64,000 nucleotides of DNA from assembly GCA_027452245.1 (NCBI GenBank), contig DAIDGW010000035.1:29961-93960 (forward strand), written 5' to 3'. The notes beneath the pieces are model-generated. The model was not told the origin of the DNA and ran no database searches. It saw only the letters and a program-made list of their open reading frames with translations. This document shows positions 52,810 through 60,957 of this stretch, one piece after another. A program made the translations under genes and the position numbers. How positions within the stretch are numbered: the stretch's first letter is position 1; every line of letters starts with the position of its first letter. Source of the DNA: Acidobacteriaceae bacterium (GTDB lineage Bacteria > Acidobacteriota > Terriglobia > Terriglobales > Acidobacteriaceae).

Positions 52810-54521
52810 ACTTCGGCTCCGCTGGGAAGTCGTCCTGAGGGGAGGTCGCGAGCGACGGCATCGAGCGCTTGCCCGGCCAGAAATTCGCGGAGCTGATCGT
52901 TGCTGTGGCGGGCGAAGAACTGCCGCAGATTTTCGCCGCCTTCGCGGTCGATGAGGTAACGGCGGAGCAAACGTTCGATGGCCGCAGGAACATCGGCGGC
53001 GCGGCAGCGATATCCCACTGGGCGAGCGATGGACTGATGCAATCCCACAGCGCCCCCGAGACAAAAGTAATAAGCATCGAGGAGGCGACCCTGCTCTTTG
53101 ATTTTCTTGCCTTCGATGCCTATGTCGGCGATCCAGTGCTGGCCGCAACTATTGGGGCAGCCGGTAACGTGCAGTTTCAGATGCTGGTCGAAACCCGGAA
53201 GGAGTTCGTCCAGTTCTTCGGCAAGCCAGCGCGAAAAACTTTTGGTTTCAGTGATTGCGAGCTTGCAGAATTCGGTGCCGCTGCAGGCGACGATTCCGCG
53301 GTGGAACGCGGAACTGGCGACGGGCAATCCAATAGCGTCGAGTTCATTCGCGAGCGCGTTGGAACGGAGCCGAGGCACATTGGCGATGAGAAGGTTCTGC
53401 ATACTCGTGGTGCGCAACTCGCCAGAGGCGAAACGCTCAGAAAGTTCGGCGGCTGCACGCATCTGGTCGGCGGAGATGCGCCCTCGCAGAACCGAAGCGC
53501 CCACGTAGTGGAAACCATCGTGCTTTTGCGCGTGGATTCCGACATGATCGCGGTATTCGTCGGATGGCAGATACTCCTCGGGAGCAGTATCCAAATGGAA
53601 GCCAAGACGCTGATGTAACTCGTAGAGAAAACGGTCGGCAGTCCAGCCGTGTTGCAGAAAAAGAAACTTCAGGCGAGCGCGTTCGCGATGCTCACGGAGA
53701 ATGCCGGAGTCGCGAAAGATTTCAGCGATTCCCTTGAGAACCGGAATGACCTGGCCCCATGGAATGAACGCGTTGAGGCGAACACCGAGATGGGGATCGG
53801 TGGAAAGCCCTCCGGCAATACGGAGTGAGAAGCCAATGTGGCGCCTGCCGCGAGAATGGCGGGCTGTCGCCGTCAAACCGATGTCGTTGATTTCAGGATA
53901 TGGGCACCAGACTCGGCAGCCGGTGATACAAATTTTGAACTTGCGCGGCAGATTGTAAAATTCCGAATTACCGGCAAAGAACCGGGAGGCTTCAAGCGCG
54001 AGAGGCGAGGCATCGATTGTCTCGGCAGCATCGATACCTGCAACCGGACATCCGGTGATGTTTCGAGTCACGTCGCCGCACGCGCCCATTGTGTTCAGCC
54101 TAGCGCGGGTGAGGGTATCGAGAAGATCGGGGAGATCCGCGATGCTGACGTGATGGAGTTGAATATTCTGCCGAACCGTTATGTCGGCAATACCTCGAGC
54201 GTAGCGCTGGGCAAGATCAGCAATGGTGTGGAGTTGGGAGGAAGTAAGTAATCCGTTGGGAACACGAATGCGCACCATAAAGCGCTCGATGGACTTGCCT
54301 ACTCCTCCGTGGCCGCCGGTGACACCGAGGCCGTCTCCCTGGGTATAAACACCCCACCAGCGAAGATATGTTTCCAGCCAGTCGGGAGGGATGGAGCTAA
54401 AACCTTCTTGGGAAAAGCGGCGAATTTCGTCGAGACCTTTCCAGGGATTCTGCGCGCGCTTCAACCGCTCAGCCCGTTGGGTTTTTGTCTCTTTCATCGA
54501 ATTGGAAATGTCGGAAGCCAT
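52806..54521 (-). CDS. Ferredoxin-type sulfite (or nitrite) reductase
   Basis: A sirohaem/4Fe-4S enzyme doing six-electron reduction of sulfite to sulfide, first gene of the sulfate-assimilation operon. ATG 54521 gives 571 residues; the track's TTG 54536 is less likely. Both ferredoxin-like half domains and the active-site motifs are visible: ITVRQNIQLHHV, NITGCPVAGID, KFKICITGCRVWCPYPEINDIG, then the cluster ligands ACSGTEFCKLAITETK (C-x5-C) and HVTGCPNSCGQHWIADIG (C-x3-C). Sequence alone does not separate NirA from Sir; the neighbours favour sulfite. An attenuator-like leader lies immediately upstream. Confidence 0.94.
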   Translation of the reverse strand: MASDISNSMKETKTQRAERLKRAQNPWKGLDEIRRFSQEGFSSIPPDWLETYLRWWGVYTQGDGLGVTGGHGGVGKSIERFMVRIRVPNGLLTSSQLHTIADLAQRYARGIADITVRQNIQLHHVSIADLPDLLDTLTRARLNTMGACGDVTRNITGCPVAGIDAAETIDASPLALEASRFFAGNSEFYNLPRKFKICITGCRVWCPYPEINDIGLTATARHSRGRRHIGFSLRIAGGLSTDPHLGVRLNAFIPWGQVIPVLKGIAEIFRDSGILREHRERARLKFLFLQHGWTADRFLYELHQRLGFHLDTAPEEYLPSDEYRDHVGIHAQKHDGFHYVGASVLRGRISADQMRAAAELSERFASGELRTTSMQNLLIANVPRLRSNALANELDAIGLPVASSAFHRGIVACSGTEFCKLAITETKSFSRWLAEELDELLPGFDQHLKLHVTGCPNSCGQHWIADIGIEGKKIKEQGRLLDAYYFCLGGAVGLHQSIARPVGYRCRAADVPAAIERLLRRYLIDREGGENLRQFFARHSNDQLREFLAGQALDAVARDLPSGRLPSGAEV

Positions 54522-54541
54522 ATGTTTTCCAAACAAATGAA

Positions 54542-54575
54542 AAACCCACCGTCAGATTGCTCTGGCGATGGGTTT
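54542..54575 (-). terminator. Attenuator hairpin in the leader of the sulfite reductase operon
   Basis: Read on the minus strand, AAACCCATCGCCAGA-GCAA-TCTGACGGTGGGTTT forms a 15-position stem with one G-U pair and one mismatch, capped by a GNRA-type loop, and the transcript continues as a five-T run. This is a good intrinsic terminator, yet it lies 20 bases before the reductase ATG rather than after a gene. Its left arm can pair instead with the upstream cysteine-rich leader ORF. Confidence 0.8.
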
Positions 54576-54600
54576 GGAATATGCCGGTCTTATGAAATTT

Positions 54601-54654
54601 CTAAGTCAGCCATCTCCCTGCGCCAGTGCACACGCATGCACAACAGCAACACAT
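54601..54654 (-). CDS. Cysteine-rich leader peptide MCCCCACVCTGAGRWLT
   Basis: An ORF of 17 codons plus TAG, far below the track cut-off. Codons 2-5, 7 and 9 are cysteine (TGT TGC TGT TGT, TGC, TGC): six of 17, four in a row. It lies about 38 bases after a predicted transcription start and ends 25 bases before the attenuator hairpin, in the leader of an operon that makes the sulfide used for cysteine. By analogy with the trp/his leaders, ribosomes starved of Cys-tRNA would stall here. Then 54621-54630 (TGCACTGGCG) could pair with CGCCAGAGCA of the terminator arm (9 of 10 positions) and block termination. No strong ribosome site is visible before the ATG. Confidence 0.75.
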   Translation of the reverse strand: MCCCCACVCTGAGRWLT

Positions 54655-54698
54655 GCAAGTTGCGCGGCGATCAAGAAGAGCTGCCATAACTTGCAGGG

Positions 54699-54728
54699 AT
54701 TCTACGTGCGGGCCCTTAGGCGCGTCAA
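54699..54728 (-). promoter_or_regulatory. Strong promoter of the sulfate-assimilation operon
   Basis: On the minus strand TTGACG (54728-54723), an 18-base spacer and TAGAAT (54704-54699) each match consensus at five of six positions. Transcription should start near 54692. An 8-base inverted repeat, TGCAAGTT (54654-54661 on the plus strand) with AACTTGCA (54688-54695), runs from the start point to the leader ATG and may be an operator or a 5' RNA stem. Confidence 0.7.
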
Positions 54729-54871
54729 CAAAAGTCTGCGGTTTCGATATTCAAAGTTCAGCTAGAAGGAATCGCAAATTTCGATGAAGCGGTAACCGAT
54801 TTGAGCCAGGGATTACTTTGCGTATGCGATCGCAGGAAACGTGAATGTAGCTGGGGCGCATCCGATGACAT

Positions 54872-55036
54872 ATGGCAGCGATCACGATGGAAGAGCGAGA
54901 GCGAATTGTCCGATTATGCAGTCGACTCGAACAGGAAGAAGATCCCAATGCGTTTCTGGAAACAGTCGGAGAGTTAGTGAATGCACTGGAGACTGAGAAG
55001 CAGGCGACTCAAGAGCAGAAATCGGGAAAACTGTAA
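54872..55036 (+). CDS. Small acidic helical protein (54 aa)
   Basis: Too short for the track. MAAITMEERERIVRLCSRLEQEEDPNAFLETVGELVNALETEKQATQEQKSGKL has a clear amphipathic, acidic helical composition and consistent codon use. A short acidic MEERERI..LC..LE.E.DP..F...V.EL...L pattern recurs, in my recollection, in acidobacterial genomes. The internal ATG at 54887 (MEERERIV) may be the true start. The function is unknown. It is divergent from the sulfite reductase operon. Confidence 0.65.
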   Translation: MAAITMEERERIVRLCSRLEQEEDPNAFLETVGELVNALETEKQATQEQKSGKL

Positions 55037-55156
55037 TCAAAACGGTTCATTCACGGTGCTCTGGAATAAGTGGTCCGGGCAGTCGACTCCCCGCGGGATG
55101 GGCGAATGACGCAGCCGGAATGTTTCGACGGGATCGAAAATTCCATTAACTGGACT

Positions 55157-56878
55157 TCAGGTCGTCGCGGAGGAAGTGCCGCTCCGCGTCATCCGGGGAA
55201 GCAGGATCAGAATCAGACCGTAGAACAGAAGCGAGACCACCAGCGACGCGGGGTTACCAAATCGCAGGTCTTCGAATAATAGCTTCAATGTGCCGAAGGC
55301 GACAGCCCCATACGCGAGATACCCAAGTTCGATGTGCTTCCAGCGCGAGCCAAGATATCCCAGCCCCACCGCAAGCAAGCAATTTACCGCGGTCCTGATG
55401 ACAGCCAGGCGAGGCGCATCGAGATCAACCCAAGCGCGAGACAAACGGACGATCGCGACTACGGCAAGCACAGCGGCAGCCAGGGCCACAAGGAAGGCAG
55501 GCACGATCCAAAGCATGCGGCGGGCTTTCTGCTCTTCAGAAATCCAAGAGCCAATTACGTAGCAGAGCGCGGCTGAGCCAACGACAAGCAAAAGACTCCA
55601 GTCAGGGGCCTGCGGGACTGTTCCACCAAGAGCACTTTCTGCATAGTGCGGCAAAGACGATACCGCGGCTGCTGCTGCAAGACAGAACGACGCGTGCATT
55701 CCCAGGGTGAGCTTGCGAGTGCGGGTGTATACGAAGGCTGCTGCAACGGCCACCAGGCACAGAAACGGCGATTGCAGAGTTGCGGGAAAGGTCAGGAAAG
55801 TTCCAGCCAGAAGAAGTACCGCGGCAGCATGAGCGGAGACGCGACGATTGCGCGGGTAGGGTTCATCAGCAAATCTCCGTAGAGCGCCCCAATAACATAA
55901 GCCGGAAAGTATCAAGAACAATGCGCCCTCGGCGCTCACAGCGGCACCGTGCGTTGCGCGCATGACGCCAAGGGACGAAAGCACGAGGATCAGAACAAGT
56001 TGAACGATTTCAAAAATGGTTATGCGCTGACGCCATGCGAACGTACGGATGCCGATGCTGGCCCCGTAGATGGCCAGAAGGGCGATCGACAAAGCGAGGA
56101 TGGTGGCGTGACTGGCGGGATGATAGTCCTCAGGTACGCCAGCGTGGGAGGTCATGACATCGATGAGGAGCCACAGGGCAAAATCGGCAGCGAGGGCCGG
56201 AATGGCGCGAACAGTGAGGCGGCGCTCGAGGCACGCCAATTCGGTGACGAGAGCGGCTGCCAGCAGCGCAGTGGTGAGCGCGACCAGCTCATGGGTGGCA
56301 ATGATGAGCGCTATGGCGATCGATATTCCGGCAAGAGTTGCCACCCAGGGGATCAACTGCAGGTCGTGAGACCGGGCCAGCGCCAAGCTCAGAACGAGAA
56401 AAGCAACCAACACGACAGCCGCGAAGCTGGGAGACAAGACCTGGAAGCGGACGGTGGACTCCCACAGCAGAGGTGACAGGATGGCGGCAGAAGTGATGGC
56501 GTAAGCGGCGCAGGCAAAACGGTTGGCGGCATGGGCTCGAACTGCCCAAACCATCCACAAGCCGGCATAAGCGACGGCTACGGCGAGTACGGGCAGTTTA
56601 GGGACCCAACCGGACTCAGCGATGGCGCGCAGCAGATACGCGCCTGCAATTCCCAGAACCGCCTTTCCGAGAATCGGCCCGGCTCCGACAGACAAGTCCG
56701 TAGGAAGGAATCCTCTCCGGACTGCAGGAGATGGCTGCGGTTCCAGTGCAACATCCGGCGGAGATGAAAGCTGTTGTTCAGCCTTATGCTCGAGTGCGTA
56801 AACGCGTTGTTCCAGTTCGTGGAGGCGTTCGCTGAGCTGTTCAAGATCCAACCCAATGCTGCCAGAAGCGTGAGCCAC
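55157..56878 (-). CDS. DUF2339-like multi-span membrane protein
   Basis: A 573-residue protein. An N-terminal coiled coil (LEQLSERLHELEQRVYALEHKAEQQ) leads to about 14 closely spaced hydrophobic helices to the C-terminus, opening with LSVGAGPILGKAVLGIAGAYLLRAIAESGWVP, a pattern seen in DUF2339 membrane proteins. It starts at a GTG with GGAGAGG upstream. It lies just downstream of nrfD on the same strand (34-base gap), so it may be expressed with the electron-transfer complex, but its function is unknown. Confidence 0.8.
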   Translation of the reverse strand: MAHASGSIGLDLEQLSERLHELEQRVYALEHKAEQQLSSPPDVALEPQPSPAVRRGFLPTDLSVGAGPILGKAVLGIAGAYLLRAIAESGWVPKLPVLAVAVAYAGLWMVWAVRAHAANRFACAAYAITSAAILSPLLWESTVRFQVLSPSFAAVVLVAFLVLSLALARSHDLQLIPWVATLAGISIAIALIIATHELVALTTALLAAALVTELACLERRLTVRAIPALAADFALWLLIDVMTSHAGVPEDYHPASHATILALSIALLAIYGASIGIRTFAWRQRITIFEIVQLVLILVLSSLGVMRATHGAAVSAEGALFLILSGLCYWGALRRFADEPYPRNRRVSAHAAAVLLLAGTFLTFPATLQSPFLCLVAVAAAFVYTRTRKLTLGMHASFCLAAAAAVSSLPHYAESALGGTVPQAPDWSLLLVVGSAALCYVIGSWISEEQKARRMLWIVPAFLVALAAAVLAVVAIVRLSRAWVDLDAPRLAVIRTAVNCLLAVGLGYLGSRWKHIELGYLAYGAVAFGTLKLLFEDLRFGNPASLVVSLLFYGLILILLPRMTRSGTSSATT

Positions 56879-56912
56879 AGGCCTCTCCGCATCTGCCCGC
56901 CGAGATCGAGGG

Positions 56913-58112
56913 CTAGGTTGTTCCGTGCGCCGGAGTTGTCCCGGAGGCGGGAAGAGAACCCGCGTCTGGCCACGGCGGCAGGAGTTTCACGAGAACCCAC
57001 AAGATTCCGAAAGGAAGAATCATCAGCACAATCGCGGTCAGCAGGCCTTCACGCGTGGCAAAGCCCATTTTATAAGTGGTGTATCCGAGGAAGCTTTTAG
57101 AAAAAAGCTGGCCGCCTATAACAACGTTCCATCGCATGGCAAAGATGCCGACAACCGTCAGAGAGCCAGCGATGGCATAAATCCGTTTGCGCGCCGTGTC
57201 GGTGAGCGTAAGGACCTGGGTCAAACCCAGCAGCACGATCGGCGTTACGGTGCCGAGAAGAATTTGAATGATGACTTGCGAGGTCCACAGCCGGGTATGG
57301 ACCATGAAATCAAGACTGCGGAAGGATTCGTCGGCCTCATAGATGCGCTGCAATAGATCGAGCATCTCAAGGCTGAAGTCGATGACAAAGGTATAGAGCA
57401 GGTAGCGTGCGATCGTGTCGACACATCGCATGTCGATGGTCCGGGTCCGGAGGTGGGTTGTCAGCATGTAGAGCAACATCACCGCCGCGATGCCCGATAC
57501 CATCGCTGAAAAGATGAAAACAATCGGCATCAAGGGAGACGACCACCATGGGTTTGCCTTGACCGATCCGAAGATGAAACCAACGTAGCCGTGAAGCAGG
57601 AAGGCGGAAGGGATGCCGATCAGGGTGATGAAATAACCGAGTCTTTCATCAATGCGCAGCGAGCGCTCGCTGATGTTATTGGAACCCAGGCTGAGCAGCC
57701 GATACAGGAGACGGGTGAATCCCTGCGAGGTCTGCGCCTTCAAAACGATGTCACGGCGGTAGTCGAGCCAGATCTCCAATAACAGGACCGCCATCAGATA
57801 CCAGAGATAAACGAACCCGAACATGGCCATGGCGGAGGAACGGTGCGGCGTGAGATACATTTCGAAGGAGCGCTCGGGATGCCCGAGGTGCAGTTGCAGT
57901 GGCATGGGCGCAACCAGAAGGAACGAGAGCGCCGTCAACAATGCCAGACGGTAGGTCGGCTTAACCGCTTCCACGCGGAAGACGCGCTCCAGTGAAGCCA
58001 GAATAAATGCGCCCGCAACCAGTCCCGTGATGTAGGGATAAAGGACGATGAGGACACTCCACTGGAGTTCCACCTCGTTGGGATACATGAAGCCTTCGAC
58101 CGGGATTTGCAC
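56913..58112 (-). CDS. NrfD/PsrC-type integral membrane quinone-interacting subunit
   Basis: A 399-residue protein with nine or so membrane helices. The NrfD family pattern is plain: LQWSVLIVLYPYITGLVAGAFILASL at the N-terminus, LLVAPMPLQLHLGHPERSFEMYLTPHRSSAMAMFGFVYLWYLMAVLL with the conserved histidine and glycine, and YVGFIFGSVKANPWWSSPLMPIVFIFSAMVSGIAAVMLLYML. It exchanges electrons between the quinone pool and the Fe-S subunit encoded upstream. GTG start with GGAGG ahead. No molybdopterin or other catalytic subunit is encoded beside it. Confidence 0.92.
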   Translation of the reverse strand: MQIPVEGFMYPNEVELQWSVLIVLYPYITGLVAGAFILASLERVFRVEAVKPTYRLALLTALSFLLVAPMPLQLHLGHPERSFEMYLTPHRSSAMAMFGFVYLWYLMAVLLLEIWLDYRRDIVLKAQTSQGFTRLLYRLLSLGSNNISERSLRIDERLGYFITLIGIPSAFLLHGYVGFIFGSVKANPWWSSPLMPIVFIFSAMVSGIAAVMLLYMLTTHLRTRTIDMRCVDTIARYLLYTFVIDFSLEMLDLLQRIYEADESFRSLDFMVHTRLWTSQVIIQILLGTVTPIVLLGLTQVLTLTDTARKRIYAIAGSLTVVGIFAMRWNVVIGGQLFSKSFLGYTTYKMGFATREGLLTAIVLMILPFGILWVLVKLLPPWPDAGSLPASGTTPAHGTT

Positions 58113-58133
58113 GAGCCTCCTTACGACGACGAC

Positions 58134-58865
58134 TTAACGAACGGAACCATCCATGCCGTTGTAAAAAACCTTTGCTCCTGTGGCCATGTGCGGCTTCAGC
58201 ACCTGTACGGTGTGAGTCCGCAGGAATTCATGAATCGGATCATTGGGATTCTTCAGGTCCGCCAGTTGGCGAGCACCCGTCGGGCAGACTTCACAACACG
58301 CCGTGGTCAGGCCCTTGGTGATGCGGTGATAGCAAAGGGTGCACTTTTCCGCAGTGTTGGTTTTGGGATTGATGAACCGGCAGCCATAGGGGCAGGCCTG
58401 GACGCAATAACGACAGCCGAGACAGTAAGTCTTGTCGACCAGCACGACACCGTCGGGAGTGCTGAAGGTTGCGCCCACGGGACAAACCTGCGTGCAGGGA
58501 GAATCTGAGCAGTGGTTGCAAAGCTTGGGGACGAAGAAATTCTTGCCGCCACTTTCTTCGTTGGGCGGAAAACCCTGCTTGCCACCGTTGGGCGATTCCA
58601 CCTCCGGCCTTTCAATTTTCCAATCGGAGACGTGGTAACGCTCGACCCAGGTGCGGAAATATCCCTCAGGGACATCGTTTTCGTTGGCACAAGCGCGCAC
58701 ACAACTGCCACAACCGATGCACTTGGGGATATCGATCAGCATGGCCCACCAGTGGTCGGTGAGCTTGTAATTAGGAGAAGACTCGGGCGTGCCCGCCTCG
58801 ACATACTTCCAGGCCACAGCAGCGGCGGGCAAAAGCATCAGCAGACGGCGGCGGGAGAGATCCAT
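58134..58865 (-). CDS. Tat-exported 4x[4Fe-4S] electron-transfer subunit (NrfC/DmsB type)
   Basis: A 243-residue ferredoxin subunit. The N-terminus MDLSRRRLLMLLPAAAVAWKYVEAG is a twin-arginine signal. Four cluster motifs are visible: DIPKCIGCGSCVRACANENDVP, PKLCNHCSDSPCTQVCPVGATF, VDKTYCLGCRYCVQACPYGCRF and EKCTLCYHRITKGLTTACCEVCPTGA. It should sit on the outer face of the membrane between the tetraheme cytochrome and NrfD. Its ATG overlaps the stop codon of the cytochrome gene by one base. Confidence 0.94.
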   Translation of the reverse strand: MDLSRRRLLMLLPAAAVAWKYVEAGTPESSPNYKLTDHWWAMLIDIPKCIGCGSCVRACANENDVPEGYFRTWVERYHVSDWKIERPEVESPNGGKQGFPPNEESGGKNFFVPKLCNHCSDSPCTQVCPVGATFSTPDGVVLVDKTYCLGCRYCVQACPYGCRFINPKTNTAEKCTLCYHRITKGLTTACCEVCPTGARQLADLKNPNDPIHEFLRTHTVQVLKPHMATGAKVFYNGMDGSVR

Positions 58866-59401
58866 TAGTTTTTCCTCCCCGACGCGGCCGTCTTTTCGTC
58901 TTCAATTCTTGGCTTATGCGGCTGGTGGCAGGTATCGCAGGCAACCCCGCCGGAATGATCGGCGGTCACCACCTGTGGGAACCATTTGGGTTTGGCGCTG
59001 TTGGCCTCGTGACAACGAGCACAGAGAACGGCGGTGTCGAGTTTGGGCGGAGTAACCGACGCGGGATCGTCGGCATGCTTAGCCAAGGGGCCATGGCAAG
59101 CTTCGCACGGGACGCCAACATGCTTGCCGAGCTTCTTTTGCTCGACGACATCGGTATGGCAGCCCTCGCAGACAGTGTGGCCGGCATAAGAAATCGGATG
59201 GGCGGCCGCCTCAGCGATAGCGGCTCCTCGGTAGTGGCCGTACTGTCCAAAGGAGCGAGGGACAACGGCAGCACGCAACACAATGAAGGCGATCAGGCCA
59301 ATCGCCATGACAGCAGCCAGACGGATGAGGTGTTCTATGTCTTTGAACACGTGGTTTTTTCCATGCGCCGGAGTCTGGATCGCAGGACCCGAAAAGCGCA
59401 T
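58865..59401 (-). CDS. Membrane-anchored tetraheme cytochrome c
   Basis: An electron-transfer protein of about 178 residues with one N-terminal membrane helix (LIRLAAVMAIGLIAFIVLRAAVV) and four CxxCH haem sites: VCEGCHTDV, PCEACHGPL, LCARCHEAN and ACDTCHQPH. First gene of the tetraheme / Fe-S / NrfD unit. The start is uncertain: the track uses GTG 59449, ATG 59401 (MRFSGPAIQ) gives a reasonable N-terminus, and GTG 59350 is possible. GTGAC-type half-sites at 59445-59471 speak against the longest form. The system I genes at 26.5 kb would mature it. Confidence 0.9.
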   Translation of the reverse strand: MRFSGPAIQTPAHGKNHVFKDIEHLIRLAAVMAIGLIAFIVLRAAVVPRSFGQYGHYRGAAIAEAAAHPISYAGHTVCEGCHTDVVEQKKLGKHVGVPCEACHGPLAKHADDPASVTPPKLDTAVLCARCHEANSAKPKWFPQVVTADHSGGVACDTCHQPHKPRIEDEKTAASGRKN

Positions 59402-59444
59402 TGTTCTTCGATACCGAGTAATTTTGTTTCGAACGATGACCGGG

Positions 59445-59471
59445 GTCACAAGTCACAGTGACGCGAGTCAC
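59445..59471. promoter_or_regulatory. Cluster of GTCAC/GTGAC half-sites before the cytochrome gene
   Basis: Four half-sites lie within 27 bases: GTCAC at 59445, 59452 and 59467 and GTGAC at 59458. They form two overlapping inverted repeats, GTCACaGTGAC and GTGACgcgaGTCAC. This looks like an operator for a dimeric regulator at the promoter of the tetraheme/Fe-S/NrfD unit. Confidence 0.45.
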
Positions 59472-59576
59472 CATGCCGCGCGTTTATTGGACTTAGGAGA
59501 CGAAAGCAGCCGCAAGATTTAGTGGCGAGGCTCAGTTTTTTCGAGCCGGTCGGAGAGAGAATCAGTGTGCGCCAGA

Positions 59577-60698
59577 TCACAACCCGGACGGGCCAACAGC
59601 AGAGACGTGGGTCCTCGAAATGCCGCGTTCGCTGACGAGGTAGACTGCGAAGCTTCCCAGCCAGTGGCCACCTTCATAATGCTCGCCGGTAACGGCGGCC
59701 AAGCCAGCCCGACTGTGCTCCTTAGCGGATACCCTTAGCGCCGGCAACCGTTTGTCGCTGTTTGGAAGGGCCTCCGCAATTCCCTCCAGCATCCACGCTC
59801 GGCTGAGATTGAGTCCATCCAGATGCGCCAACTTCGGGTCGCTGGGATCGGGGGAGACCACAGGCTGCAACCATCCACCATCACCCGATGCGGGAATCTG
59901 CGGCATGAATATTCGAAGCCAGCGGGCAAATTCCTGGCTTGGCAGCACACGTCGCATCAAGTCAGCCTCGCCGAGGCAGGGTGAAAGGAAATCCTCACCG
60001 GAGGGCTCATAGGCGAGAGGACAATTCTTGTCATGCAAGAAAAACTGCCGGGCTTTGGAGACGATTAGATCAGCGAATCTCTGATTGCCAGCAACGTGCG
60101 CATAGTCGAGCATGAGGCCGAGCGCGAATGCTGTCTGGTCGTGCTCACCGACCCGTACAGGGCTGGAGAGCTTCGGGAGCCAGTTCGTAAGCCGTTCCAG
60201 CACGATCTCCTCAAGCGGGAGCAGATTCGCTGCCATCTCTTTGGCCAGCGGGTCGTCCCACTCCCGCAATTCGGCAGACAGTTGAAGAAACCAAGCTAAC
60301 CCGTAGGGACGCTCGAAAGTGGCGCGTCCCTTGCCCCGGAGATATACGGCTTCCTGCGCGATATTTTCTGGGGAGAGACTCTGCCGCAGTGCTGCGCGCG
60401 CCGATGGAACAAAGGGAGCGTCGGGGTAAGCCCTGATCAGACGGGCGAGCAGCCAATGCCCATGTACGGAAGAATGCCAGTCATAGCAGCCGAAAAAAGC
60501 TGGCGTGAGTTTCCGGGGTGGTTCGGCATCCGCATCGCTATTCAGGGTGTGATTGATATGGTTGGGATACTCCTCGTGAACGCAGGCGAGGGCAAGATTG
60601 GCAAACCGGCCGGCCGCTTTGAGGTCAAACTGGCCTGTGTTTTGTGCGAAGGCATGCAGATTGGAAAAGACGAATATGGCGCACAGGATGAATTTCAT
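59577..60698 (-). CDS. DUF2891-family secreted protein
   Basis: A 373-residue protein with a signal peptide from ATG 60698 (MKFILCAIFVFSNLHAFAQ); the track start at 60716 adds six residues. Family-like blocks are HTLNSDADAEPPRKLTPAFFGCYDWHSSVHGHWLLARLIRAYPDAP, FERPYGLAWFLQLSAEL, GEHDQTAFALGLMLDYA and GGHWLGSFAVYLVSERG. The alpha-helical repeats and conserved W, H and D residues suggest an (alpha/alpha)-toroid like glycoside-active enzymes, but no activity is established for DUF2891. Confidence 0.85.
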   Translation of the reverse strand: MKFILCAIFVFSNLHAFAQNTGQFDLKAAGRFANLALACVHEEYPNHINHTLNSDADAEPPRKLTPAFFGCYDWHSSVHGHWLLARLIRAYPDAPFVPSARAALRQSLSPENIAQEAVYLRGKGRATFERPYGLAWFLQLSAELREWDDPLAKEMAANLLPLEEIVLERLTNWLPKLSSPVRVGEHDQTAFALGLMLDYAHVAGNQRFADLIVSKARQFFLHDKNCPLAYEPSGEDFLSPCLGEADLMRRVLPSQEFARWLRIFMPQIPASGDGGWLQPVVSPDPSDPKLAHLDGLNLSRAWMLEGIAEALPNSDKRLPALRVSAKEHSRAGLAAVTGEHYEGGHWLGSFAVYLVSERGISRTHVSAVGPSGL

Positions 60699-60957
60699 CG
60701 CTGATACTTTAGCCAAGTCAGCGATTCCTGAACAGTATGTAATCTTGAGGACGTTACAGTTCGCTGCGAATTACTGGGACTAAGCCCCAGCAATTTGTGA
60801 GGTCAAGATCGGATGGTCGGCTGGCATGACAGTCGGCTCTGACGAAACGGATGATGATAGCAGTATTCCGAACGCTCAAAACGCCGTTGAGCGTACCATA
60901 CTGACGAGCGTGGCCCTGCGTTGTGGAGTCTGGTGGCTGGATTTAGGAGGTCAGACG

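Noticed and set aside
52810-53148. 113-residue N-terminal extension of the precorrin-2 dehydrogenase ORF
   Set aside because: Arginine-rich read-through of the reductase gene; the Rossmann domain starts at ATG 52809, which overlaps the reductase stop as ATGA.
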